DNA of 64,000 bases from the NCBI GenBank assembly GCA_026545765.1, contig CM048841.1, positions 95,933,352 to 95,997,351 of the forward strand, in the 5' to 3' direction. Position numbers and translations under genes: made by a program. Under the pieces are notes generated by a model that had not been told where the DNA came from, did not search any database, and saw only the letters and a program-made list of their open reading frames with translations. The DNA is from Plantago major. Its lineage: Eukaryota > Streptophyta > Magnoliopsida > Lamiales > Plantaginaceae. Shown here piece by piece: positions 1 through 12,852 of the stretch (position 1 is its first letter; every line of letters begins with the position of its first letter).

Positions 1-1190
1 GTCAGGCTGGCTCCAACGGCAGTTTGATGGAGAGTTTGATACTCCATCAAACGTTTCCTACTTGCTCCATCCATGGTTTGATGGAGTTTTCCATCAAACC
101 CGTTTGAAAATTACATATGGGTTTGATGGAGTTGAAACCTCCTTTTTCCTTTTTTTTTAAAATTTTTTGTTTCATTTTGCTTTTCTTTCTCTGTTTCTCT
201 TTTATTTTATTTTATTTGTTTTCTTTTCTCCTTTTTCATTTTCATTCTATTTCACATTTTATTTGGTAAATTATGTATAGAATACTAATTGTAAATTTTA
301 ATATATTCGAATTCACTAAAAAATGAACTTACATAAAATATATTCGAATATTGTAATTTTTTAATTTTAATTTTTTATTATTTTAATTAATTAACGAAAT
401 TAAAAATAAAGAAGTATGAATTATGAAGTTTTAAAAGAAATGAAAAAAGAATAGTATGGTTTAAAAAGAAATGAGAAAAGAAAATTAAAAAAGTGATTAT
501 GATAGAGTTTGAGAGGGTTGGAGATGTAGAGTTTGGTTGGGTTTGTTGTTAGTGGAATGGTGATGTGGCAGTTTGATAGAGTTTGAGGGTTGGAGATAGT
601 CTCACATATCCTGAAAGAACATTCGACATCTACTACCCCTGGAACGACAGACAAAATATATCTAAAGGCTGAGTCAAAGACGGTCCAACCCACATAAAGG
701 CTCCCGTCGACAATTGATAACACCCTTAAACTCCTATCGAGTGACGGTTCATATATGTCCTGAAAGCCTCCTCAAATGCACGTACTTCATGAAATTTCTC
801 ATAATGGGTTGGACTGGGAAGCCTTTTGAAGGCCCGACCGTATTACGTAGTCTAGGCCCAAGCCCAACTCGTGCCCAAGTAAACTGGGAAGGAGTTTTGA
901 AATCCCAACCTGACTGCATTTGAATCCGATCCATCGAGGTTTGGTAGGGTACTCGACTCGTGTTATCTGGGCTAGGTCCAAGCCTGACTCGTGCCCCCGT
1001 GAATTATTTAACAATTAACAAAAATCAAGGTTCCCTATTACATAACCTATTTTATGAATTATGAATAAAATCTAGCCATATAATATGTTGTCAGTGAGAT
1101 ATGCACTACAATATTTTGCGCATTCACTAATCTTAGCCCCTGTATACATGAACAAATATTGTGAAAACCTTAATTTTCTTAAATAATACT
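1..1190. other. Gene-free AT-rich DNA with GTTTGATGGAG repeats
   Basis: No credible gene. The first 130 bases carry several direct and inverted copies of GTTTGATGGAG / CTCCATCAAAC, and 500-595 carries related GTTTGATAGAGTTTGAG stretches. This looks like a degraded MITE or a small foldback element. The rest is A/T-rich sequence with only short chance reading frames. Confidence 0.5.
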
Positions 1191-1400
1191 TCCTCGGTCC
1201 CTATTTCAACTTTATGTGTTGACTTTTTCGGTCAACCATGTCAATTTTAACCTCAAATTACTTTTGAACGACAATGGTTAAATATTTAACAAAACATGTT
1301 ATAAAATCATAGTACTTCTTAAATTTTCATTATAGGATTTTATTAAATCATTTACCTTTGTAGTTTGAGAGTTATTAAAATTTACAAATTATATCAAAAT
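1191..1400. repeat. Truncated Stowaway-like MITE fragment
   Basis: It begins with a decayed CTTCCTCGGTCCC end and contains the GACTTTTTCGGTCAAC and AATTTTCATTATA-like blocks also present in the intact copies at 22775, 55961 and 56432. The right terminal repeat is missing. Confidence 0.5.
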
Positions 1401-1595
1401 ATTTATGCTATGGAATAAAGTATATTGTCTTGACAACGTCGTCCGTCTTTGGATAAATTATTTAAAGACCGTTTCCATAAAACTTACTCATAGTTTTAAA
1501 TTGTAATTTTGTGGAATTATATGAAAATTTTATTCTCCTTAATATGAGTAAAATTTGAAAGTTTCTATGTTTGTTTATTTTTTGGTTAAACAAAG

Positions 1596-1917
1596 GACGG
1601 TCGGTCTCTAGATACTTATCTAGAGATGCATATGTTATCTGTAAAAACAACCATGTTATTAATCAAAACGTCTATGTTGTTAATGAAATAAGTCTTGTTG
1701 TAATATGAAAAAATACCAATGTTAATAACATAGGTGTCTTTAGGAAAATCATTCATGTTATTAATCAAAATGTTTATGTTGTTAATGAAATCCATTTCTT
1801 TATAATATGAGAAACACGAATGTTGAGAACATAGACGTTTTTGATTAATAACATCGACAATTTTCTTGGCAAAATAGTTTCATCTCTAGATAAATTATTT
1901 AGGGACCATCTCTCAGA
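1596..1917. repeat. MITE-like element with TCTAGATAA-TTATCTAGA termini
   Basis: Both ends carry GGTCTCTAGATA...TATCTAGAGA-type sequence in inverted orientation. The interior holds repeats of 'ttattaatcaaaacgtctatgtt'-type sequence (quoted in part). The same family occurs at 1987-2215 and 40942-41173, with a fragment at 17275-17373. No coding capacity and no clear target duplication. Confidence 0.55.
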
Positions 1918-1986
1918 ATAAACTGATTTAGACAGTATTTAATTATTCTTGTAGGTCTGATTTTATTAACTTACCTTTTATCACAA

Positions 1987-2215
1987 AGTCTCATGAGAGA
2001 CGGTCTCTAGATAACTTATCTAGAGATGCATATGTTATCAATAAAAACAATCATATTATTAATCAAAACGTCTATGTTCTTAATGAAATAAGTCTTGTTG
2101 TAATATGAAAAAATACCAATGTTGAGAACATAATTGTTTTGATTAATAGCATCGATGATTTTCTTGACAATATAGGTCCGTCTCTAAATAAATTATTTAG
2201 ATACCGTTTTTCAAG
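1987..2215. repeat. MITE-like element, same family as 1596-1917
   Basis: The left end AGTCTCATGAGAGACGG and the right end (a decayed inverted copy) flank an AT-rich body very similar to 1596-1917. Each terminal repeat is itself nearly palindromic (TCTCTAGATAA / TTATCTAGAGA). Non-coding. Confidence 0.6.
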
Positions 2216-2222
2216 AAACTTA

Positions 2223-2305
2223 GGCTCTGTTCTCTTCGTCTGCTAACTCAGTCGATTCGATTCCAGATCGATTCAGATTAAGTTGATTATCAAGAGAACA
2301 GAGCC
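2223..2305. repeat. 83-bp PIF/Harbinger-like MITE with TTA target duplication
   Basis: Inverted ends GGCTCTGTTCTCTT / AAGAGAACAGAGCC are flanked by TTA at 2220-2222 and 2306-2308. A 3-bp TTA duplication is typical of PIF/Harbinger elements. Relatives lie at 41319-41446 and 46916-47033. Confidence 0.7.
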
Positions 2306-2308
2306 TTA

Positions 2309-5300
2309 CTATCCTTTATAGGTGAGTTAATACGTTCGTTTGTTCCAAGACTTGACAATAGTTTAGCCCAATATTCTCTTTTATATCGCATAATTTTAGT
2401 GTGGATGCTGATGGAGGAAGTGATTTACCTTCTGACATTTGATGATTTTATTTGACATATGAATTTGCTTCGATAAAAAAAATAATGTTATGGAAAAATT
2501 TCTATGTTTAGTACAGTTGCATCTTTTGTAACTTACCAAAACAAAAAAATCGTTTGTATTAAAAGCCTCTCTTTGTAACTTACTAAAAGAAAATTTTCCA
2601 TGTTTAAGAAAACGTTTATTGAAAACAAATTTGCATGATTTGAAGTTTTTGACCAATCATAATAAAGCTTTTTGACACCAAGCAATTGAATGGACCAATC
2701 ACAACATAGAAATTTGCCACATAATTGTTGATGTGGACACTCTAAAATGGCTCAAAACCTTTTTTTGTTTAATATATTATTATATTATATATTATATAGA
2801 TAGATTCATTTTTTTTCTAATCATTTATTCATTCATTCTTCCACAGTGTAAATTATTCTAATCGTTTATACATTTCACTCTTAAAACCCGTGTTTAAGAT
2901 CATGAGAAGTTGAGCCTGAGGTGGAGGGAGTAAATGTTCATACTTATATATATACATTTTGATATTATATTCAAAACCATATAGTACATTATTTTTTTCG
3001 TGTATTTATGAATTGTGCTAAAAGATGAAATAAATATTTTTAATTTATGTAGCACGTACTTCAATAATCAACAATGTTAAGTTAAATAACTTCTCTTAGA
3101 AAATATGGTCGACAAAGTTTAAGCTCGATGAGGCTCAATATCACCTCGAATCGGCTCGTTTATACGCCCATGCTCGGATGCATGTTACAACATTAGTATT
3201 TGAGTTCGGTCTGCTCATTCTTTTTATTGATCGTGTTCGGTTCGTTTGCAGTTAAGGGTTCTGTTCGAAAGTTTAATTATATTCGGAAAATAAAGTTGTA
3301 GATAATTACATAAAATGGAGAGGGTTTTTGTGTTTATATATGTATCGGTGCCAAGTGATATATATATTTTGTAAAAGTAACTGGCCGAAGATTGAAAATA
3401 ACCAAAAGAGCTGAATATTAATCCATTACACATAGTTAAAAAAATGCTAAAAATTTCTCATTATTACATTTGATGATTGATGACAATAGAAAGAGTCTTG
3501 CAACACGAGTAGTGCATATTAGCTAGAATTACACTTTACCAACATAATTGATTCCAGAGAAACTGTAGTAATATTGATGAAAACGATACCGGCTCTGAAA
3601 TGGAATAAGTATCAAGTCCGTTTAGGTAGGAATGTACATGGATTTCTTCTAATTTCCCGACTAATGACCCTAAGTTTTACACTACCTTTTCAACGTGATC
3701 TTCCTTATACTTGAGTACACTCTCAACTTTAAATTCTCTTTTCCAGTCAAGTAGCCTTGGACGAGAATGAAAACATACCAAAGGAGAATGTAAGACGAAA
3801 CACCATCATCCCACGAGCAACACCGATGATTCAAAATCAAACAAACAAAACACATCAACCCGATGGGTGGAAAAAAAAGCATACTGATTAATGGGAAAAC
3901 CTATATGGATTGCCTTCACGAATTGACATAAATAAAAACAAGATGTTATGGAAGGAATTTTGCCATTATCGTATACAATACTACTAATTTATACCTTCAT
4001 GGTTCCCTGATCTTCACCTCTATGTAAACTCAGCAGTAGATAGAAATCATAAAAATGAAAATGAGAATCAACATCGAAAATGCAATAACAAATGAACCAT
4101 ACTTAAATTAAAAATAGAAACCAATAAAGTTAAGCGCAACAATCCAAACGCTTCAGTTGAGTCCCACCCCAACAAGATAATTTAATCCACAAATACACTG
4201 TTAAAGCAAAATCGAACAAAACAGAGGAGATTGTGAGTGCTGGCATATCGTAATTATCTTTCTGGAACTTACGTCTGACTGTAGGGAAATGAATCCCAAC
4301 AAATGGTTGTTTTACTTTCATAATTTAGATGACCAGTTTCTATTTTTTGTTCGAACACATGCCTCATGGAAAACTCTGTTCCAACTCTGCTTGTGAACGC
4401 CCTTCTCCACTACCAACCTCCCACACGTCCTTCGTCACTACCCGACCTTCCAGAAAGTAAGAAGAAATCTCTATTAATCTTCCTCTTAATCCTCTATGGA
4501 ACATTAACATTGCACCTAACTACTGAATGGAACATAAACACTCCACAGGCTCATCGTCTGATCCTAAAGGGCTAATTAGGCAACCTCTTAACACGTAGTG
4601 AATGACAAAACCATAGGCCAAGACGACATGCATTCAAACAAATTACTACTTATTTAAGAATAGTAAGAATGAGTAAACAACCATTTAATTACCTGTTTAT
4701 AGTAATTATAATCTCAGTCTACTGGAAGCCAAAAACATCAAGTTGGAAACTCATTTTCTGATTGCCGTAAAAGAAGCATGCTTTAGGTTTGTTGTGGATG
4801 CAGGGGCTACTAAGGCACTAGCATATATTTACATTCAGCATCTGTTAACTAAAACATGGCATTTAGATTATCAACAGTTCTTGGAAAATCAGCAACAAGG
4901 GCCGAAAGTTAACCCTGCCATATCTATAGTTAGTGATCTGAATCTTCAAGTATGATCATCATCCACGGATAACTAAAAATAATTTCCGAAGTGAAACAAT
5001 CAAACATCAACGACCTCAAAACACTACCTGGAGAAAGCACACAACAAAAGTACAGCTTAAGTTTTCTACACACTAAAATATAAATTACACCACCATTGAG
5101 GTTATTTTTTGGCTTGCTTCTTTTCTGGTAATCAATCCTCTATTTTTTTTTTTTTTTTTTTTTTTAAGCATGAATCTGATGCCATTATGTGTTAATTATA
5201 ACAAAGACAGATCAATAAATAGGATAGGAAAATATAAAAGAAACTAACCAATAAGAACATTTTCACATGTTACCCAAGACTTCTGAGAGGCGATTTAATA

Positions 5301-6196
5301 GCTTCATCTAGCAACACAAAACATAAAATAAGGAGAACACCTTGATCGATATTTGAGCATCCTGCAGTTGTCAAATTCAGAATGGAATCGATTTAAAAGA
5401 GGAAATTGTGAGATGAACCAGGCGCATATATTTGGAGTGAATTCAAGTTTGGGCAAAAAGCATACGTACCTTTAAATTGTTGGAAGGTGGCACTATCTGT
5501 AGGCCGATGAACTGGGGAAGTACTGTATTGCTAAGATGATAGAAAAGCAACGAAGAAGAAGATCAAAGACTGCAGGATGGACAGTTTCTTAGAGACCATT
5601 GTCGTTGTCAACTTCTATACGTTACAGAAAACTAAAAACTGCACGCAAACAAAGGTTTTAGGAGCTGGAGTATATTAACAGATTAAAGGATGAAAAAATA
5701 ATCACATTTTGTGTATTTAGTTGAGGGGCAAACGAATAATCACATTTTGTGTATTTATTTGAGAGGCAAACCAATAATCAGACATTTCCATGTTTACCTC
5801 AGACTTGTAAGAGTCATCTAATGTCTTCATACTGAGAGCACCTATCAACACACAATAGAGAATAAAGAGAGTAAGTACCTAAAATATGGAATTATGTATA
5901 AAAATATGAATCAGAGTATGGACCAGACAGTTCAAATTTTTGGCGCGTCAACTTCAGCAAAGTCTACACCATTGTTTCATGACAAAGACGGGGACTAACT
6001 TACAATAATCCTATATGATCAAACAATATGCACACTGGTTGCACAATTACTCCATGTATAAGTTTACAACCTGGTTTCTCGTTCTAGGATTTGCGGGACA
6101 AAGCTTGCAAATATGCCGTATACATCAACAAGTTTCGCAAACATATGCTAGGGAATGTGCAGAAAGATTATGGATGCACTTGAATCATTCTTTCTT

Positions 6197-6238
<42 letters not shown>

Positions 6239-7101
6239 AGGCTCTTCGCTCTCTCAACTTAGTAAGTCTCGTCAGCAGCTGGAAAGAAATATATGGATTT
6301 TATGAGTTGGATACAGAAATGGAGAAACAAAGAACGCATCATGACAACACAATGATGTTCAATGGTTTGAAAAGATTGCAAAAGAGATTATAAGGATCTC
6401 GGTATGGGATATAGCAAAAGCCTCGTGGAGGAGGTCTCTGCCAAAATATGAGTTGAACATAGAGACCTTCTGTTTTGATTAATTGAACAACAAATTATAG
6501 AATAGGGAAGAACATAGCTATATACTTCAGTATTCCTATTTATCATTCATTATACTGCTCTATTTATATCAACATATATTTATGGATTACAGTTAGAATG
6601 ATGTGTTCATTCTTCTATCTCCTAATGAAAAAATCTGTCGTGCAACCAACAACAAAACTCTAAGCTAAAATCATGAGCTCAGTCTCCTAATTTGGTTCTG
6701 CTTCATCTTTGTTCTTCCTTTGGTTTAGGAATTTCAACAAACACCTGGTGGTCTTGTCAAATCAAGTGTTGATCGAGCTTTTTTGCGAACGTTTGCTTCA
6801 TTGCCCACCCCAAGTCCAAGTAAATCATGAAACTGCAAAACATTTTTTTTTAGGAAATGAAACTGCGAAAATGAAAAGCTACAAAAATACAAATTTCTGC
6901 AATGAGAAGAAGAAAATACAATCTGTTCAACTGACGGCATGAAAATTCCCAGTTCACAAGAATAAATCAAAGCTGGTTAGAAGAAACAAACAGAATGTAT
7001 GAACGAATTCACTGATCTAAAAAACAACAGAGGTTGCAAGTTTGCAACCATGTACAATAACAACTTGATTGAAGCTAATTAGTGAAAACATGATATTGCA
7101 T
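2309..7101. other. No recognisable gene; poly-T tracts
   Basis: I found no protein family in about 4.8 kb on either strand. Reading frames are short and lack similarity I can recognise. T-rich runs lie at about 5144-5165 and 6199-6234. A transcribed non-coding gene or an unrecognised small multi-exon gene around 3500-6500 cannot be excluded, because splice-like motifs are present but no coherent chain of exons could be built. Confidence 0.4.
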
Positions 7102-9764
7102 TCAGTTTGATGCAGCAGCAGCTGTTGGTCCACTTGAAAGACCTCTTGATCCGATTCTACTTCTTGTGCGCGCATTGCCTACTCGATCCTCGTTTTTTAT
7201 CACTGACTTCGATGAAGAAGAATTCCAACGATCAGTAGACTCAGCCGAATTAGGCTCCCAGCAAGAAGATGCTGATGATGATCCTAATAGTTGTTGGCTG
7301 CTTACAAAGCTATTGCTACCAGATGATTCTTGCTCTTCCAATTCTGCCCCCCCGGTTGTACCCCTCCTTACTGTCACATACTTGTGAAAGCTCGGTTCCA
7401 TCAAATCATCATGAGCTACGACAACCTCAGATTCCACATAAGCCGGTAAAGCTGACTTGTCATTGCTCTTCTTCATCATTAGATTTTTCCTTAGTTCCTC
7501 TGAGAAAGTAGTGGACAGGTTTGAACCGGCACTGGAGTTGAGATCAGCAACTGCTTCGAGGATGGAGCAAGCTTTTGTGACACATGGTGGGAGAGAAAAC
7601 GCAGGAGGAGGAGTGGGGGTGGTAGTGTTCTTTTGGTGGAAATTTTGGATGTCTTCGAGAAGAAGAGCGGTGTAGTTTGTGTTCGGGTTTGATAGTGTCT
7701 CAGGGTTGATGTCTAAGTCACGGGAGAGGCGAGAGGATCTGGTTCTTGTAATCGTATGGGGCTTTATGCTTTCAGGACCAGAAGATATCACATTGATCAC
7801 CTTAGCCTCTTCTGCATTTGCCTGGTGCTCCCTTTTCTTACTATTTGCATTTATCGTGCTGCTGTCAGTTTTGGTCACATTCTGTTTCTTCTCAGCAACA
7901 TGAACTGTTCGGCTCTCAGGATTAGGCTTCTGATTATGAGGAGCCTGCGAGATACACACCAAGGAAATTGGTTTAACCGTAAATTTCAAGAACACAAAAC
8001 AGAAAAAAAAATCTAGACTACTATGACCCCATATAGCATCTATCATTTAAAGCCAACGCATTCGGAGATTTCAAGAAAACCATATTTCAGGAACATTCTA
8101 ACAACAAACTGAAAACTATAAATGCTGAAGAAGCCAGGCACATATAATTGCACATGCTGTACCCAGTCCTTGAAGTACAAACTGCACAAACATCATTTGA
8201 TATTGTAGTGGTTACATGTCATTGTTGATGTGGTACCTCAGGGCTCAGATGCAACAAACAATGAAAAGGCTGAAAGTAGAATGCTGTATGGTGTTCAAAT
8301 AGGACACTTATTTATAATCTTTAAGGACCATTTTACAGGCAACACCAGGCATCTGAATCTGAAACAACAGATAGATGACAAACTCTTGAAGACTTGAACT
8401 CCATGATATGAGTACTAATTAAACCATACCATGAGTCTTTCTAGCAAATGTTTCCAAGTATAACATGAGTTACTAATCGCAATAGAAGTAAACATTTATA
8501 AATTATAATCAAGCATATCATGATATCAACAGAAATGACCTGAGATAGAGCATAAATGACATCAAACTACATTCATAAGTTCTTCATCTCAGTGGAAATG
8601 AAAATGCTATAATCAAGCAAGCAATATGAGCAACTTCAGGCCATTTTATCAACAAATGCTAGTTCAGTTCAGACTGTTTTCAGGTTTATGAGAAAGAAAT
8701 CATCACAAATTCGCAAAAGACTATACTAAACCAAGAAGCTATAAGAACAAAAGACTCACCTGTGAGATAACATTAGTGTCAATCTCACTCAAAGGGTTTC
8801 TCCTATATGGCGAATGCTCCGCCTTCCTCGAATTGCTTCGACTAAGAGTCACCGGGTTCTGAGCCTCATTCGCCCTTGTTCGTGCAGGTGACCTAGCCCG
8901 AGGTGAAGCACCAGTTCTAGCTCCACCATCACCCCCACCCACATTCCTCTTCACTTGGATCCTTTTCACACCCTCACCATTAGTACTCTTATCCATAGCC
9001 AACGAAGAAACTGTCGCAGGCACAGAAACCATCTTCCCGGGCTTGGAACCGGCATTCGAGTTAGGGTTTGAATTCGAATTAGCCCCATTAGGCCCAGGTG
9101 ACTCAGATCTTCTTATAGGAGACCTACTCACCCTCCTCCCACTACTACCACCACCTCGTTCTCGACTACCCGACCGCTGGTCCCTCTCCCTACTCGGAGT
9201 CCTCCTCCTCCCCGGAGACTGGCGGTTTCGCCTCCTATTCTCCCTCTCCTCACCAGCAGCATCCACAACATTTTTCCCCTCACTCTTACCACTACTACCC
9301 TCATTATCGAAATCGTAACTCCTTTTCGACCCAGAGTACTTCCTCCCACCACTTTCCGCCCCCTTTCCGGTGGACGAGCTACGGCTGAGCCGCCCACATT
9401 GGATCAAAATTGCATCCAATTCCTCCTTAGTACAGCTAGAAGTCCTAATTCCTGCACTTACCCCCACTCCACCACTACCATTAACAACATTTTCAGAAGG
9501 AGCAGAGACGTTACCGATAACGTTACCATTACCGTTCTGAATGAAATCTGCAGCGATTTTCCTGATCTCCGGCATGCCATTTTCATCCTGCCTCTCAATT
9601 TCATGGCTTTTCCTATGCTTGATTATAAAGATCTCTTTTTTAACATGGGTTGGTTCTTGTTTCTCGATCTGGGTAGTTTCAAGATTGGATTTTTCAGGAA
9701 GTTGTTGAACAGGGGTAGGAGAAGCAGCAGCACAAGCATTCTTCTTGCTTAAACAAGAACCCAT
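7102..9764 (-). CDS. At1g65710-like low-complexity protein with N-myristoylation motif (2 exons)
   Basis: Exon 1 is 9764-8760 and exon 2 is 7944-7102, with donor GTGAGT and acceptor CGCAG in phase 0. The product is 615 residues. The start is the ATG at 9762-9764: it gives MGSCLSKK, a Gly2 N-myristoylation signal with Cys4 as a possible palmitoylation site, and the in-frame codons upstream hold no other ATG. The protein is mostly disordered. It has a conserved basic patch near residues 40-60 (EIFIIKHRKSHEIER), a Ser/Arg/Gly-rich middle with RSP and SPGRRRTPS-type tracts (about 170-300), and a C-terminal part with helical segments (TALLLEDIQNF, ACSILEAVADL) ending in TAAAASN. It resembles the plant family represented by 'uncharacterized protein At1g65710'. 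Membrane anchoring is inferred from the motif; the molecular function is unknown. The SR-like middle may cause confusion with splicing factors, but no RRM is present. Confidence 0.88.
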
Positions 9765-9964
9765 TTTTATGTTCACTGAGAAAGAAGAAGTGAGAAATTG
9801 TTCAAGAAAATGAAGGAAGATAGAGAGGATAAAGGAACAGAGTTCAAGAAGACAGAAATGAATTGAATTGGGAAAAAAATGATAACTTTTTGAAGGGTAA
9901 GAAAGAGAGACCAGCCAAATTCAAATTCTTGACAGAGGGAAGGCTAATCGATGTAGCCGTTAGT

Positions 9965-9972
9965 ATTTAAAG
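9965..9972 (-). promoter_or_regulatory. Possible TATA box of the At1g65710-like gene
   Basis: TTTAAATA on the minus strand, about 200 bases upstream of the ATG at 9764. It is followed by a purine-rich stretch that would be 5' untranslated sequence. Placement is by motif only. Confidence 0.35.
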
Positions 9973-10420
9973 AAAGGGGCTTTTTTAAATTTTGCTTTTT
10001 TTACTATCTTTTTGGTGGATGTCAGAGACCAGATAGTGTCATCTCATCTTACAATATGGTTTTATTAGAGGAAAATATTAGGTGGAATCTTGATCCACAT
10101 TTGAATTCGGGACACAGGATTAACGGTCATGTAATGTTTGTACTTGGTAGTAATAAGATTTCAAGTTTTAAGGATGATTCAAAGTTCTTGTTGGTTGGTT
10201 TGATTCTGTATTGGGTATGGTACTAACCACTAGACATGGATTCAAACTTGGTCTTCATGCATTTGACCAGTTTTCTCAATTGGTGTGGTCTTGGTCTTGA
10301 TTTGGGAAGATAGTGATTATTGATGTGGAAATGATGATTAAGATTAAAAAAGTATCTTGGACCATTAAAAAAAGTATCTTGGGACCTTTATATAAAATGT
10401 ATAAAGATAATCTACGAAAC

Positions 10421-10675
10421 AATATAATTACATTCAAAAACTTTAAGGGTTATTTTAATAACATCGGTGATATAAATACACAAAAAAAAGGCAGGCACAT
10501 CATTACAATTATATTCAGAAAGTTTAGGGGTTCTTTTAATAACATCGGTCATATACATATACAAAAAAAAGCAGGCATATCATTACAATTATATTTAGAA
10601 ACTTTAGAGGTTATTTTAATAACATCAGTGATATACATACACAAAAAAAGGCAGGCATATCATTGATATTGTCTA
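10421..10675. repeat. Short tandem array, ~80-86-bp unit, about 3 copies
   Basis: Units starting near 10421, 10506 and 10586 each contain TTTAATAACATC followed by ATA-CACAAAAAAA and GGCAGGCA-ATCATT. A partial fourth unit starts near 10666. Copies differ by small indels and substitutions. Non-coding minisatellite, lying upstream of the At1g65710-like gene. Confidence 0.8.
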
Positions 10676-11099
10676 AAAAATTATAAGTATATTTAGAAAC
10701 ATCAATATACCACTCAATTCCCTCACTAATATAGTCCCTTCCAAAACTTTGTATTAAAGATTAGTACTAGTATTATTTTATTTGACACATTTCCTATTTA
10801 TTGACATGGACCACATGAGTATAAATGTAAGAATCATCAATTTCGGTATCAAATTGAATGTTGGACTTGCTTTAACTTGGAAATTATTCCATTTGTAGTA
10901 AATGGTAGTATAACCTTTAAAATACTGGAACTTTTGAAAGTACTAATCCATTCCACTCATGTAATGCTACTTATGGCAGTAGCTGAAAGTTGGTGTTAAA
11001 TTAATGAGCAAGTAATTTGCAAAGTAAAAAGATCTACTAATACAAATATATGGCATATTAGTAACGAACAACAGTCATCAATAATATCCTTCACTGGAA

Positions 11100-12495
11100 C
11101 TAGTGCGAACCGCATCCATAAACCTTGCAGAACGCCTGAACCGTTAGCAGCATCAGCACCATCAAAGTCGAAACAATGGTAAGAAACTTCCACGAACGAT
11201 AAACATGTCTCTTGACGAACCTAAGGGCTTTAATCCTCATCGTGTTATCATACCTTTCGTTCCCCACATCAACAGCCTTCTCAGTGTTAGAACTCGTGTT
11301 GTCTCCTTTCCCCGTCGACCTCCTAATGCCATTAAACACGCGAGCAATCTCCTCATCCGACAGATCACCTTCCATTATTCCCTTACGTACACCTCAAAAT
11401 CTCAGACATCTTTTGTCGTATCAACAATCCCACACATCAAATCCACGTACTCCGCCATCTCCAGGACCTATCCAGGCTCTACGAACTCTGCTTCAAATGC
11501 CACCAAGTTCCTCAAAATGATCTCGGTGTTCCGACTCATTTTAATGAGAGGGAGATAGAATTTCCGCTCTGCCTCATCGAATTTCACGCCCCTGATTCCT
11601 CTCTCCGTGAGCTCAAACTCTATCCGTGCAATCTTATGAAGCTGCGAAACCGAAGGGATGTCGATTTCCTCAACTAAATTGTTCTGTTCATCAGGATCCC
11701 CTGTTCCAAACAGGGCTAAAATCCTGTCCCATGGAATTTTCTCCATAAACATCTGCTGCACCATTGAGGCTCCTGGAATGCCAAAACTAGCTGCCATATC
11801 CGCTCCCTGCTTGATACTATCGATTACTATAGAATGATCAGAAAAATTCATCCTGTTCATTTTAGGGTCGATACCTTGGTTCGACACGATCAAATGATAC
11901 ATAAGATGCAGTAGATGGACCTGATTGGTATCGTCACTGATAGATCAAATGATAATCTATTGAGGGGTGAGTGTTTCTCGCAGAACCTTTTGAATATCAC
12001 GAACAACATGTTTTCGGATGGCAATATCTCAAGAACTTTCGAAACCTCTTTGAGCAAGATGACAGGTATTTGGTTCTCCAGCATCAACACATCTCCAACC
12101 ATAGTTTTTGATTCAGGATTAATCGAATCGTTGAACAGGAAATATAGCAAGTACACGGAGTCAATCGCGAAAATCCAAGCCAGCGTGGAGGGATCATGAT
12201 CCAAGTACTGATCGTAGCATGATCAAAGAACAGGCTCCATTCGAGTCAGGGCCTCGACGACCAGCTGAAATTTCTGTTGCTGCTCATTGTTTAGGAGTGT
12301 TTTTATGTCAGCAAGTTTGATCCTTTGCATCTTGTAGAGTTCGGGCCGTAGATGGTGATGTGGGCTCAGACCGAGAAGACGCGGGGTGTATGCTTCGGGT
12401 TTTGTCTGGGTTAGGGTTTCTGGGACCTTGTGAACGCATGGAGGGACATTGTGGTCAATCTGGGAAATGTGTTCTTGAGGTAAGGTTTGGGACAT
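11100..12495 (-). pseudogene. DUF247 / UPF0481 (At3g02645-type) gene with multiple lesions
   Basis: Read on the minus strand from ATG 12493-12495, the pieces line up in order with the plant DUF247 family (PF03140), which is usually encoded by a single exon. The N-terminal block holds PEAYTPRLLGL and HHHLRPELYKMQRIKL; then LAWIFAIDSVYLL, MLENQIP, VHLLHLMYHLIVSN, EIDIPSVSQLHKIA, VKFDEAERKFYLP, NTEIILRNLVAFEA, YVDLMCGIVDT and LSDEEIARVFNGI. It ends in the typical C-terminal membrane anchor after RSWKFLTIV. Continuity is broken by an in-frame TGA (12223-12225), a frameshift near 11925-11945, an in-frame TAG (11468-11470) and at least two further frame changes between about 11376 and 11402. Five lesions in 1.4 kb indicate a pseudogene rather than one sequencing error. 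The biochemical role of DUF247 is largely unknown; some members act in self-incompatibility in grasses. Confidence 0.85.
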
Positions 12496-12839
12496 TTGGT
12501 TTACCCATCTTTTCTCACTGTGGACTGAAGTGAAGATTGTGTTGGATCCAATTGTTTTTCTTGTTCTTTAAAGCAATGGTTTTGGTTTTGTTGCATGAAG
12601 GTTTAGGTTCCATCTATGATTCTCAACTTGAAAAGCTCATGTATGGAATTTATAGCTTGCTGCAATCAACAATTAATGGTATTTCACATAGTTTAATAGT
12701 TTAATGGAGTTGAGAACGACAAATAAGATGTATGTATCTTTTTAAAAATCAACTTATAAGATAAGACTAAACAATTAAGCGTGTTTGTTTAGTGGAATCA
12801 ATATATCATCCCGAAAACCAACAGACCATATATTAATAA
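12496..12839. other. Intergenic sequence upstream of the DUF247 pseudogene
   Basis: AT-rich sequence without a recognisable gene. The first ~200 bases would correspond to the former promoter and leader of the DUF247 locus. Confidence 0.4.
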
Positions 12840-12852
12840 CTGTCATTGATCT

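Noticed and set aside
421-723. 100-codon minus-strand frame
   Set aside because: Low-complexity composition, overlaps GTTTGATAGAG repeat sequence, no protein-like conservation or start context.
4366-4575. Plus-strand frame starting MENSVPTLLVNALLHYQ
   Set aside because: Short, no recognised family, no splice partners; the opposite strand is equally open over part of it.
5540-5630. Signal-peptide-like minus-strand start (MVSKKLSILQSLIFFFVAFLSS)
   Set aside because: It stops after 22 residues and no downstream exon could be attached in frame.
9043-9752. Plus-strand frames across exon 1 of the At1g65710-like gene
   Set aside because: They are shadows of the minus-strand Ser/Arg/Gly-rich coding sequence.
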